Shown: positions 17,008-29,700 of the stretch, in pieces
Layout: every line of letters starts with the position of its first letter
How positions within the stretch are numbered: the stretch's first letter is position 1
From: Caecitellus pseudoparvulus
Lineage: Eukaryota > Bigyra: Bicosoecida
Direction: 5' to 3'
NCBI GenBank assembly: GCA_965644315.1
Contig: CBFFRQ010000184.1
Location: 1-41,986 of the forward strand
Length of the DNA stretch: 41,986 nt
Translations under genes and position numbers: made by a program
Notes under the pieces: model-generated
What the model saw: the letters and a program-made list of their open reading frames with translations, nothing else
The model's database searches: none
Told to the model about the DNA's origin: nothing

Positions 17008-17200
17008 AGACTATAAACTTATTCTCGACGCACCGCACCTTCACTGCAGCGGCGAACTCACCCGGCAGCAGAGGCATCAGAAAACCTGCACAGCCTTCAC
17101 ACCTCACGTCAAACAGTGCCTCCAAGACATCAATGCGCTTTTCTTGGCAAGCTTTTTCCCACCTTGCCGCAGCTTCAGTAGAATCTCCTGCCCCAGCCAT
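17008..17200 (-). pseudogene. Possible gene remnant cut off by the telomeric junction
   Basis: A minus-strand frame starts at ATG 17200 (MAGAGDSTEAAARWEKAC) and runs 64 residues until it meets the telomeric repeats, where TAG of GGGTAGGG ends it. It contains VRCEGCAGFLMPLLPGE and VKVRC, resembling the first half of a small Cys-rich zinc ribbon whose second pair would lie past the junction. The resemblance is weak. It could be the 5' end of a gene lost in a terminal deletion that was healed by telomere addition, or a chance ORF. Confidence 0.3.
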
Positions 17201-17763
17201 GACAAGCGCGACCAATTTCCGCAGCACAGTTACCCGCACAAGAGACCTCCCTGGCCGCCTGTCGCAAAGAAACGACAGAAACGCAACTCCTAGAATGTAA
17301 CACCACACAGGAGTACTCAAAAAAGGCTTCTGGGGCTCCCCGCTCCTGCCCCTCTCGCCGCTGAGATGCAGTGCCTCGATGGCTGGCTCAGCTTCCGACT
17401 TCGAACCTGAGCTGTTCACCGAACTGGCAGGCAACTTTCCGAGCAACCATGCGGTAGGTCTTTGACCGGCGTTGCGAAAAAGTATGATAACGTTCACCCT
17501 GTATGCGGGTTCCCCAGCGGAAGGGAGTACCACTTCTCGCTTCGCTATGCTTGCCGTTGAGCTTCCCCTCCTCTGGACGAGCAGAGATCCAGACCCTTCG
17601 CCAGTATGTCGTTATTCCCTCGAGCAGAGGGAACAGAAGGACAACACAAGCGATACTCTTGAAGTACACTTTCAGCGTCAAGGGCCAACGAAAACATAGA
17701 GGCCAAAGCAAATATAGATGACAGAGATTGCATTGAATGGAGATGGGAAGCTCACAAATGAAG
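17201..17763. other. Intergenic region downstream of the RNF213-like gene
   Basis: I see no convincing gene. Minus-strand ORFs reach into it (17000-17533 and 17388-17927), but they overlap each other or the long gene, start at non-ATG codons or lack recognisable domains. It should hold the 3' UTR and polyadenylation signal of the RNF213-like gene, which I could not place. Confidence 0.5.
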
Positions 17764-20700
17764 TCACCCTTGGTGTCTTGGAAGCGCGACGGTCGATCGC
17801 GCAAGTGCAACCGTTTTGCCTCCCCACACACACAGCGGGTCGGGGAGTGGCATCGCGTGCGGTACTTCCTCGACCTCCACTGCAACGTGCTTTCCCAACT
17901 CCACTGTTTCAGGATCCCACTCTTCATCTATCCAGTCAGCGTCGTGCAGCACCATGATGGAGTCGTCTTCTGGAGCGGGAAGCCCCACTGCCGCGTAGCA
18001 GGCCGCCACTTGCTCCGCAAAAGTCTGAGTTGGATCAAGCTGGACCGCGATGGGGCCGGCCAACACCTCACGGCCACCAACATGTTGGGTTCCCAAGGTT
18101 TCCAAAGCCCGAATGTCCTGCTCCATATCACTTACGACGTACAGGGCTACATGGCAGGCCTGCCTTGGGCGAACGTGGATGCTTTGCAGCACCACGCCGG
18201 ACAGGTCGCTGCCAGGCGCCTTGGTTCCGGCAGAGGTGCAAAATTCCACGATAAACTTGTCTCGAGAGGATGCTGGAACGTGCACCTCGTCGAAGATTGC
18301 CCTCACATTCACCGGCACGCGGATGTCGAGCTTGATCTCTGTTTGCGCTTCGAGCTCCCGCCCAGTTGGGCCGTCGCCAGGCAAGCCCAGCAGCAGCAGG
18401 GGAACCGCTTGCATGCATGCATCCATGCTCACCACACCCACACTGAAGCGACTCTCGCTCGGCGAGCGCAGGGCTGTCTTGAATGCAGCAAAGTTGGCTT
18501 CGTTCAGGGCAACTGGAGTCGGGATGCCAGTCCATTTGAGCATGAAGCAGTGCTCACTCGGAGGGCTGCGCTTCTTGAGGACTTTCAGCACTGCAGCTTG
18601 GAACTCTGGGATGGACTCCAATATGCTATCTGTCAGCCTGATCTTCCTGCTTCGCTGCATACTGCGCAAGAAGCAGGAGTCCGAGCTTGGATCACTCGCA
18701 CCAAGCAAGGTCACAGAAAGTGTGATGCCTTTGCTTTCCTGGCCTGCACTGCTTGGCGCGTGCTGCTCAACCAGGTCGTCTACGCCGTTTGTGAACTCTA
18801 TCACCTTGAAGTCTGACAATACATCACGCAGGTCACCATCCAAAGCTTCGCGGACACGCGAAGCGAGGTGCATGCTTTCGTCGTCCAGCGTGCCACAGGC
18901 CAAGGCAGAGGCGTTCAGGTGTGCCAAAGCATTGACCACATCTTGCTCACATTCAAGCGGCATTTCACCGGGAGGCTGACCGATTCGACGCATCGGCTGT
19001 TCCTTCTTGGCCGCTGTCCCAGCCTGTGGGTGTCCACCGCCAAAATGTAAGCTTCCTCGCCCCCCAGTGCGCAATGGCTGAGGCATGGCTTGCCCTCCGC
19101 GTGACTGCGCTTGGGGCATTGCTTGGCCTCCAGTTGGCTCCAAGCGCGCAGCTTCCCTTTCTTGCTCCCGCATTTGCTTGTGAGCGTCCAATTTCAGAGC
19201 CTCATCCGCTGCCAAGGCGTGATCGATGGGCGCGCTGTCCAAGAAGTCTGGTTTGCTTGTGTCTGACGCAAAGCGGAGCTTCGGAGCATACTTGTGGCGT
19301 GGGCTCTTCCCAGAGCCATCACCCTGCTTAAAATCTTCCGCGCTCTGCAAGATCGCCCGAAGGCGTTGAGAAAGTTGCTGGATGGTATTGGTGACAAGGA
19401 CAAATGCGCCTACAAGCACGCCTTCGGCGGCCGTACCGTCAGCCTTGGTGATGCCCAGCAGAACATGAGCCATGGAGTTCTTTGGCTTCTTTTCTCCGTA
19501 CAGTGCTGCGTGAACAAACTGGTTATCGGCTAGCAGCGACTCTGAGGAGCTTTGGGACAGCCACGAGACGGATGCTTCCGCGAGTGCGTTCTTGAGGTGC
19601 TGCAGCATGTCCAGATCACTCTGGGCACTCTTTGTGTCACCTTCAGCAACAAGCTCCTCAATCTTGCGAAGACATTCGTCCACTTCTTCCATGATTGAAG
19701 CTGGAAGAGCGTTCTCAGCCGCCTCCTTTTCCAGGTGCTTCTGGAACTGCCGCACGAAGGACCTGTAGCTCCCCACCGCCAGCCGCCTGAGCCTTCGTGA
19801 GGTACCGGACACTTTCCCGCTGAACAAGGGCTTGCTGAGGCTGGTTGCTAGGATGCCTTCCTCGAGCAGCTTCCTCACGGAATCTGTGGCGGAGCGCAGG
19901 AGTTCGCGCCACTGCTTGTCTGTGAGTGACGAAGCCATAATCTTGCTGTCCTTCCACTCAACACCAGCTTCCTCGCAGAGCAGCAGGGCTTCTTCAAGCA
20001 GGGACTGCTCCTCGGACACTTCGGGAGCTTCGGGAACTTCAGGAACTTCCTCTGCTTGATCTTCATGTTGGTCAAGCAATGGCTCAAATTTTAGTTCCAT
20101 GCTCAATTGACCATCAAATTCTGGCTCAGCGGCGCTTGTCGCTGCCTGTTCAACCTCCCGCTTGAACCTGCATGCCTCCTGCAGGTCAGACACATCCAAC
20201 CGCACTTTCCCCCGCATGATCAGCGGGAGTATGAAGCGGGCTAGATTCTCAGCGTCCACCCTCACGTGCCCAGCAGCAAAGGGCTGCGAGTCTGCGGAGG
20301 CAGCTGTCCGTGCTGCGAGCCACTTTGCACGCGCCTCCTCACTGCTCAAGCGAAGCTTGTACTTTTCCGGCAAGAACAGATCCAGAGGTGGCTCACCTGG
20401 ACTCGGTTTCGGCACTCGTTGGGCGATGTAGCTGAAGCGCGTCCCACATCCACGCTTCTTCCCGCTCTGCCTCTCGGCTTCAAGACGTGCCGCAGTCTCG
20501 GCGGCACTCTCATGTGAGTGCTGGCCGCATACTCCTGCGTCAGAGTACATCGCCCTTTCCATGAGGCGTTGGCAGTCTGGGTTCGGGCAGATGCTGTACT
20601 TTTGCTCGTGCATGAGTTGCTGCGTACTTCGCCCTTCGTCGAAAGCAGCTTCTCGCTCCTGCTGATCAAGAAAGTCGGCCTCCTCCATAGCCTTTGAGTC

Positions 20701-23700
20701 GTGCCCGGGTTCCACATCGTTGTACTCCACATCCGCTTCCCAGCGCAGAAAGAATGGAATGAGTCGGCGAAGCTTGTCCACGAGTGAGAGAGGGGCGGCT
20801 TCGCCTCCTTCTTCCTGATCAACATAGGGATCGACCTCCCCGGTGTGCATCACAAGTTCACGGAACGAGATTCCAGTGCTGGCAATGTGCTTCAGCGCGC
20901 GACTGCCGTGTGTTGCTTCAAGCAAGCATCCTCCTCGATTGATGCCAGTCAAGGCTGTCATCGCTCTCAGCTGCCTTGTTGCATCTAACTCCATCATCGC
21001 GTTCTGAGATTTGACCAGGCGCTCTCTGAGCATCCGCAGAGGCAGAGCTCTCTCCATTTCACTCTCGGTGAACGAAAAGCTTAATACATCGCTCACCATG
21101 AGCTGCTTACAGCCGTCTTCGTTGCCGATGCAAAGCCTGGGAATGCCCTGCTCGAGCTCAGCCTGGTGGCCACACACAGCTTCGTACATGCCAAATGCTG
21201 CTTGCAGCAAGTTCCAGCTCTTCACAAACTCGTCAAGCTTCTTCCTGCCTACATCGACCGTCACTTGATCAAGCCTCTTTCTAGACAGCGCGTCCACCAT
21301 TGGCAACTCCCAAGCTTCAGCCTCACTGACCTTGCCTGCGAGCTCCTCATTGCACCACTGGTAGAACGACAGCATGACGGGGATGTGGGTGGCGAAGTGC
21401 AAGGAGTTACCGTGCTGGCCATCTACAAGCTCGTGGAGCACCGCGCCTGCCAGGAGAGACCCAGGCAGCTCCATTCCCTCTTCAGCTTTCACCTTCGCGT
21501 CGCCTGCAGCAGCTTCTAGTCCGAGGACAAGCTGTGTGGTCGGGCTAGTCAGCCAGTGGGTGCAGCGGTGGCTCTTCAAGCCGGCGGCACAGCGACCGAG
21601 GGCGGGACGCAGAGCCAACACTTTGGAGCTGCAAGCCTTAACAAGAGCGACCAACTTGTCGTGAAAGTCATCAGCAGACAAGGGCGTCGAGACGAACTCC
21701 GCGCACACAGCCTTTGCTTCCTCTGAGCTTTCAGCAAAATAAGCCAAGTGCCAGGCCTCCAAACCCAACTCCTTCAGAATGCCTTCATGTGCCAGAACCC
21801 TGGTCAGGCGATCGTATCCCCTCTCTGAGCCTGCTATGTGTGCCATGACCACTGCACCCCATGCAGGACTGGCCCCCTGGAGCCGCTTCATGGCTTCCTT
21901 CACAGGCCGTGCACGAACACTTTCGTGATCTGGATTCGATCCAAGCATTGCAGCAAGCAGCTCGCAGAATACCAAGCTCTCTGCAGCAACCCTGGCCTTG
22001 TCCAGGGTTGACCGCGCATCCGCATGTCTGGAGGACAGTACTTCAGCGGCCGCTGGCTCCAGCGGGCATGTGTTTGTGGGTCCGATGTGAAGGATGTGCT
22101 CAGAAGTGTGCCTTGCGAGCATCCACACGAGCAAGTCGTAGGAAGCATGGGTCTCAAGATGCGCGACCTCCCACCCGTACAGCGCTGCAACCTGGCGTGA
22201 CAGAGCAATACAGAGGGCAGTCGGCACGAACGTGGCACTTTCTGTCTTGAACGAGACTTGTGCAAGCTGCTCACTGAAACCAGCGTGAGTGTGCAACTGG
22301 CTCAGCAGCTGCACCCTTGCCAAACATGGCAGCGCGCTCGGTGCATCTTTGTTCAGCAGCCGCAGTAAACTCATTGGTGCCTCCCCTCCAGGCAAGGTCA
22401 AGGGAGTGCTCGGCTCCATGAACAGGGCTGTGCGGATAATTGCCTGCTTCGCTGCTGTCGAGCCAAAGGCGCCCTCACAGCCAGGGAGGATCCACTGGAA
22501 GCAAGCCAGGAAGGCTGAAGACATCATGCAGTGGAATTCCTCCAAGTAGCCGTCAGGGACGTCTGCAGAGAGTGATGCATACTGCCCAAGCACAAACAGC
22601 ATGGTATCCAGTGGAAGCTGGCCCCGCAGGCCAGGATCAGTTGCTACAGCCTTGATGCGGGCAATGAGCAGGCCCAGAATGCCCTCCGGGGCCCGCATCA
22701 GAACTTCGGACATGCACACCAGCTGAGCGCACTTGCCAAACAACTGCTCGTCATGGCAAACCCCCTCTGCTGTCCTGCACGATCCTTGGCGGGCAGCAGC
22801 CACACGCCCCAGCCATTCGCACACCTGCGATTCAGACTCGGGGCCGTCTAGCAAGCCCTCGACTGCCGCTTGCACTGCGTCCAGGATTCGGCCAGCCCCA
22901 CTTGCAGAACCAGAAACAGGAACAGCGGGAGCAGCGCCCAGTGATCTGGAGCTGTACACCGAGGCGATGACCTCGGAGACAAACCGAGTCAAGGCTCTGT
23001 GTCGAAGGAAGAACGTCAGTGGAACTGACCCAGGGAAGATGTGCTGGGTTGCCAATGCCCTGACTCTCTGGAGCAGCTCCCCAGCAATGTGGTCGAATTC
23101 ATGGGGCATCATCGGCACCACGGCTTTGGCAAAGCCTTGCAGATGCCGCCCCTCACTCACGAAATCTGCATCGTCAACTTCCACAACGTTGCAGTACAAC
23201 TTCAAGAAATCGCGGGACAGGAGAAGCATGAGCTCGTCCCGCTCTTGCAGGAGCTCAAAACAAGACTGCATGTGCTCGAACCCAAGCTGCACATCACCGT
23301 CAGCTGCTAGCAAGGATCTTGCCAGTGCGAACTGTTCCTCCAACCCCTGAACACGCTGCTTGCAGGCGTCAGACACAAGCTTCAAACTGCGGAGGACAGT
23401 GAAGCCGAAAGGAAGCTCAGCTGCAGCTGGAACAACTGGTGAGGGCACTTTCTCACGGCCTTGCTTGCGGGATACGCTTGTCAAGGACACGTGCCTGCCG
23501 ACTTCGATGTTCAGGACGCTCTTCACTGCCTCAGCTGCGAACTCGAGAAGAACGGGCGATGATCCTTCAGCACGCAGCTTGCACATAGCCTCGAAGCCGA
23601 AGTCTCTCGCCGACCGAGCCAGGAACGCCTGCACCATGCCAAAGCTCAAGTCCTGCAACCGTTTACGAAGGTGCACGACCATGCTCTCCGTCACTGCCGA

Positions 23701-26700
23701 GCTCGACACACCCTCAGCGGCGTCGCTCGTGAGCGTTCCCACAAGTCCCCTCCACACCAGCGCAAACATGTCCATGAGGGCATCAAGCAGCACCCCGTGA
23801 GCCACAGAGTCCTGCATGACTTCCCGGGCTTTCTTTCGCAGAGCAGGAAAGCCTTGATAAATCGCAGTAGACAGCACCACCCCTCGCTTGGCCAGTGTCT
23901 CTGGTTTCATCCCCATCACAGATGCATCCAGGTTGGAGCAAGCTTCTTTCACCCCGCTCTCCACGGAAGGGCGCAGTTTAGACTTGAACCACGAAATGTC
24001 TTTCGACAGCTCTCGCTGGGCTGCTGCGAGCAACCACTGCTTGGCTTCTTCATCCGCACTTGCCTGGGCTGCCGCGTCACTCTCGCTTACCTCATCCACA
24101 GCGTCCGCGACAATGTGTTGCCAATCCAGTCCAGTTGGGACGAACGGGAATCGCTCCACCAAGTTGCGCTCATCCGAGCCAGCGTGCAGCACGAGCACAG
24201 CACGGGGCTGCAAGGCCCTGAGGCATTCGTGAAGCGAGCCCCACTTCCTCGACAGCATGCGTTTCATGAGCGCCACTTGCGGATGGCTTCCCTTGTGCAC
24301 GTGTTCGGTGATGGTGAAAATCAGCGTCGGAAACACTGCATCTGGCGAGCGGTCCGCAGTGGCAACTCGCGAGCACACCTCCAGGAACTCGTCCACGAGG
24401 TGCTCAGCCGTCGCGGCCGAGGGGCAGTCGGAAAGAGCGGCCACGAACGCACATGGCTGCCCAGATCCAAGACCCGAAACCTCCTTCCACTTCACTTCGC
24501 GGTGTCCCTTGGTCACATGCACAACTGGGCAGCCAAGCATGATACTGGCTCTCTCCTCATCTTGCTGCAGCTGCAACACACCAGTGGACGACCTGCAGGT
24601 CAACAGACTCAAAGGCCGAGCATTGCTTCCCCGCCCAGAAGCGGCGATGGCGTTTCGCAAGAACTGCGCCCCGCTGAAGTGCTCCTGCTCCTTCATGTAC
24701 ACATCAATGTACGCACTTGGAAGTCGCTTCAACACACCACTTTGCATCACAAAGTCTGGTCGCAGGATGCTCAGCAGCTCCATGTTGCACCGCTCAACGA
24801 GCTCAAGCGCCAAAGCATCATCCGTCATGGCTGGCGATGTGCCACCCGACTCGGCAGCCTTGCTCAAAACTTGCAGGATCAACGCGGGGATTGTCTCACT
24901 GGAGTCAAAGCCAGTGAATGCAGCTTCTGGTTGGCTGCTACAAACAAACGCTACAAAGTCACGGACACCGTGCAAGACGTTCTGGAGCAGCCGGCTTTGC
25001 GCTGCGACTTCGCCCTGAAGGAACTCAAAGCTCTCCAGGTACCTGTGCGCAGATGCCTTGAGTATCTGAGCAGCACTCACGGAGAACTTAGAGAAACGAT
25101 TCAAGAGTGGGGAAGGTAGCTCTGGCAACTTCCAGAAGGGCACGTGCACGACGAGTCTGAAGTCCTGGTGCACAGCAACTGCCAGCGACAAGGCTCCGAT
25201 CGTGATGTTGGCGTAGTACGCATGCCCGCTGCCGGTGCTGATAATGTGGTAGCGGTGATTCAACAAGTCGTACATGGCTGTGAAGATGACATGGTTGCAG
25301 TTCACCAGCAGCAGTGTCTTGCCGCCTTCAGCTGCAGCCTTGACTTGACGCAACACTTCAGCAGTGCGCAGCTGCTCTGCATCCACCCCAAGGTCAGCCA
25401 CGTTCACCTCAATGGTGAGGTCTTGCTGTAAAATTCCGCGCTGGAAGAGCCAGTGCACGCCTGCCTCAGTGTCAGATCGGTCGATGATCATGGTGTGGCG
25501 GTGCGGCGACTCGGACGGGTCGTCAGCAAAGCCTGCTCGGATGTTGCTCTCCATGGCGCGCAAAATGTCCGGCTTCAGCTCTGTGGCGCTAATCTGGCGT
25601 TTCATGTCCACCACCTCATCGCGCGACATGACCACTTGGAAGCCGCACCCAGGTGTAGCTACAGCGCCCCCAGTCTCTGACGAAGATGCCACTCTGCCGT
25701 CCATGAAGGTCCGCGCGATGGCCCCAAACTCACTCATAGCGTCGGTGCTGCACTCAACAACTTGCATGCAGCGCTGCAACGCGAGGAGCAAGATCTTTGG
25801 CGTAAGTGTGTCCAGCGGCTTCTGACCCAGCTCGTACCTCAGGAAGCGGCAAAAGTACACGAAGTCGCGAAGGTGCAGCCACTTGAAGCACCGGACCGCA
25901 TCTTGCACGAGTTGGAACGCATCCGCTATCCCGCAGACAAGGTCGATCCTTCGCTGGAGACGCTCTTTCAGTGGATCGTCAGCCTTGACGATGACTCGGC
26001 TCACAGATGGGCGATTCCACGGCAGCAACAGCAACGCAGAACACAGCAGCCGTATGTCGTGGGAAGAGGCAGCAGTGTGTTGCACGTGCATGCACCGGTT
26101 GGTCTTGGCAGCGTCGAGAATGCTGTTTGACATCAAGATGGTCGGAACCCCGCTGGGGTCGTCCCACGTGTCGTGAGCAGCCTTCAGCGCATGCTGCTTC
26201 TCACTGGGAAGCCCAGCCTCGTCCATGACAACGACAAGGCGAGTGTGTGCACTTCCAGAACGAGCATGTCCTGCACGCTGCGCGTATGCCGTAGAGTACA
26301 GAGCCTCGATCTCCTCCACTGACGTTGCCTGCGAGCACTGGTAGTTCAAAACTTTCATCCGTTTCAGCTGGCGGAAGAGAGGCGAGCCAGACTCCCGACC
26401 TTGGGAGTTTTCACCACACATGCCCACAGCAAGGGTCTTTCCACAACCTGGCGGGCCGGTAATCAACAAAGACATGGCTGGCTCGACATTCACGCACAAC
26501 ACTGCGCTGAAGAAGTTCTCAAGCAATGGGACGGTCTCCGCCAAGCCGAGGGGTCGGAAAGAGATCTTGCTGAACAAGTGCCTCGTTGCAGCACTCACGG
26601 TGGTAGCGACGTCTTCACAGACAAATCCGACTCCCTCGCAGTGCTCGTGCAGGGCTTCACTGAAGTCTGAGCGAAGGTCTAGGAGATCAGAGCCGTCGTA

Positions 26701-29700
26701 GCCCTTGTGGCCTTCACCTGGCAGGCGCATCCAGTACACACAGCCGATGGCGACAAGTGCGACCTGCACCACGTGTGCAAACAGCGACTCGGTGCTTGTG
26801 ACGAGAATGCCAGGTGGAAGAAAGGGGTTTACGACACGGGTCTTGTCCAGCAACGAAGATCCTCGCAAAGTTGGGTGCACTTTCAGCTGCAAAAGCCACT
26901 TGAACAGGTTGGTCGCCCGGACAAGGTCTCGGAAGGAAAGGTGCATGCGGTTCAAGGCATACGAGCGCACTTTCTCCTGTGCGAAGGAAAGCATGCTTCC
27001 GAACGCATCCAGCCCTTGCTGGAATGCGGCCATGACACTCGCTTCATTCTGCATGAGACCTGCTCCAGCCCCGACTCGAAGCTGGGCGACAATGCTGGCG
27101 AGCCTGCCTGAGGATGCCTGCTGCATGATGCGTTCTTTGATGCCGGCGATGAAAGCCTCTTCAACACCAGTGGTCAGCTTTGGAGAGTTCACGAGGAGTC
27201 GCTCCAGAGGACCGGGCAAGTGCTTCACCACGAAGCTTGTTGTGGCAAGGCGTTCATGCTCTGACGCACCTGCGCCAGCATGAGCTTCCCCTGACGGCAG
27301 GCTTGACGAAACGTGAGTTTGATCCACTGAGCTCTTCGACTCCCCAGCCCGGAACCCGTGCGGATTGATGGCGCCAGCCAAGAAAAGGACACCCGGCAGA
27401 GGCTCCCCATCCATGGTGTGGTTTGAGAATGCCTCAGCAATCATGTGCAGCGCGCCGGCGGTGTTCAGCTCGTCGATGAACAGCACGTATACGAAGTCAT
27501 CGCCATCACTGGCCAGCTCGGTGAGAGCTTGCACGTTGGCCTTGGCGTTGTTGACAATCGCCCTCCAAACATCAGGCGTCACACCCTCGTGCATCAGGTG
27601 GCGCTCGAATTGTTGTGGTGGCCGAGCTATCAGGGCTGCCTGGACGAGTCGCACAGCATCTGAAAGTATCGTGGCCGTAACCGACAGTTTCGGGGCTGCA
27701 ACCCTTGACCCGCGACGTGGTGCTTCCTGGCCAGAACGCGCATTCTCGAGCTCCTGCGTCTTTTCATGCAGTTTTTTCAGCAGTCCATCCCTGAAGTTCA
27801 TTCCAGGGAGCAGGCCCGCCCTCTTGATATCTTTAACAGACGCCATGGCAATGGGTGCTGGGGCTTTGCTCTTCATGTAATGTTCCACAGCATCTGTCGC
27901 AAGTGTAGCCACTTCCGGCGGGATGAGCTTGGACAGGGCAGGGGAGTGCTCCAGCACGACAGCAAGCACAAAGAGAAGCATGTACACGAATGAGCTCTGC
28001 TCTTCGCCCTCAGACGCCTCCACCACAGCTTGGATTGCGCCAGAAAGATCCCGCGCAGAAGACGACGTTTGCAGGTTGAAGGTGAACGCAGATTCTGCAA
28101 GAACGGGGACTGCCCAGTGTGGTACTCTTTGAGTGGCCGCGGCACCAGAGCCTTCGCTACCTGCAACAAACGCCCGAGCCTCCTCAACATTGCGGAGTCG
28201 ACCAATGGCTGCCAACCGCTGGGTCACATGCTCCACTGTAGCGTCCAGTTCATCTTCTGGAGCTGCCTTCACAGCTGCAGACGTCGCGTGCACCAAGTAC
28301 CTGCGCATTGCAAGAGCAATGATGGGCAGAACGTTCAGCTTCTGCATGAATGTCGCATTGCGAACTGTGCTGTACGCCTGCATCAAGAGGTCTTTGCCCA
28401 CACCAGTGTCACCTGACATCAGCACAGGCTGCCGCGAAAGACAGCGCTGGTGCACGTTAAGCATGTTCATGAGCACGAATGGCGTGAGGATGAAGCCACA
28501 AGATTCCAGTGCAGGCTGCAGAAGACTCGTGTTGAGCATGCCCAATGTGGGCGCAATGGTCATTCGCATGTGGGCCAGCTTGACTTCATCCATAGCGCGA
28601 TCTTCGCACACTGACAGCACGAATGGGTGCGATGAGTCAATGCCAAACACTGTCGCAGGGGGTTCTTGTCGGTCTCGGCTGGACACCATGATGCTCCAAT
28701 CAAGCACCTTGTTTTCACGATCGGTTAAGGCTTTCACACCTGTGTCCATCACGGAACTGAACAAGCTGCTGTACCTCACTTTCTCGCTGGAATCTGTGGC
28801 GACTCGGCAGCTCTCGGACAGGATGACGTTCAGCACTGGTCGCCAGAAATCGTCGATGCACAAGGAAAAAATCTTCCCTTGCATCGCCTCTGTGCCTTTG
28901 GATTCATCGCCGTACGCAAGTGAGTTGAATGCTTTCAAGTGTTTCTTCTGGAGAGAAAAAAATTCCGGAGTGGGTGTGAGGTTTACGATGCTTGGAGCAG
29001 TACCTGCGTGTGCAAACCCACGACCTCGTCGCTTCATCTGCTGATCTTCAGGGGGTGGAATTCGAGCCGCGTTGTGCTCGCCCGCCTCCAGGAGTTTTCG
29101 CCACAGTCGAGACAGAACCTTGACAAAGGCTGCAAGGTGGCCAACGGTGGGTGTGCCGGTGCGCCAGCCGCCGCCTGCTGATGGCTGAGACTGCAGCGCT
29201 CGTAGCACGCCCAGGCTTGTCAGCCCTTGCTCCAGGATGCGCCGACATGCATCGTCCGTTAATTCTGGAAGCTTGGAACGGACCAGTCGGCCCATCTCGC
29301 GGATGTCTTTCACGGACTCTTGAAACGCTTGGTGGACAGGGTCTGTCGCCCCGCCAAGAGCAGACGCGAGCCCGATCGCCAAGCATGCATCTCTCCATGT
29401 CTCATCGATGACGATGTGCTGCAGCCCTGAGTGAGTAGCAGTCCACGTGGCTGGCAGTAGGGACAGACTGGGGAGCTTTGGCAAGAAGGGGTGGTCTCGG
29501 GGTTCGGTAGTGCCGGCCTCGGGTGGCCACGCTGGCTGTTTTCCGTGCTTCACGATGGCAGGCAGCTCCACCACCACATGGAGCTTGAAACCGGGGCGGA
29601 ATCCAGAGACCGTGCCATGCGCTGAATCCCCCAGACAGTTGCACAAGGCGAGGTGTGCAAGAATGCTGTCAAGCATAGCCAAGTCAGCCCCTTCTGTGAG

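Noticed and set aside
17737-18816. A 359-codon plus-strand ORF
   Set aside because: Antisense to the C-terminal part of the RNF213-like gene, with composition typical of a shadow frame.
23671-25119. A 482-codon plus-strand ORF
   Set aside because: It is entirely antisense to the RNF213-like gene, which has strong family matches in this stretch, and its sequence lacks domain features.
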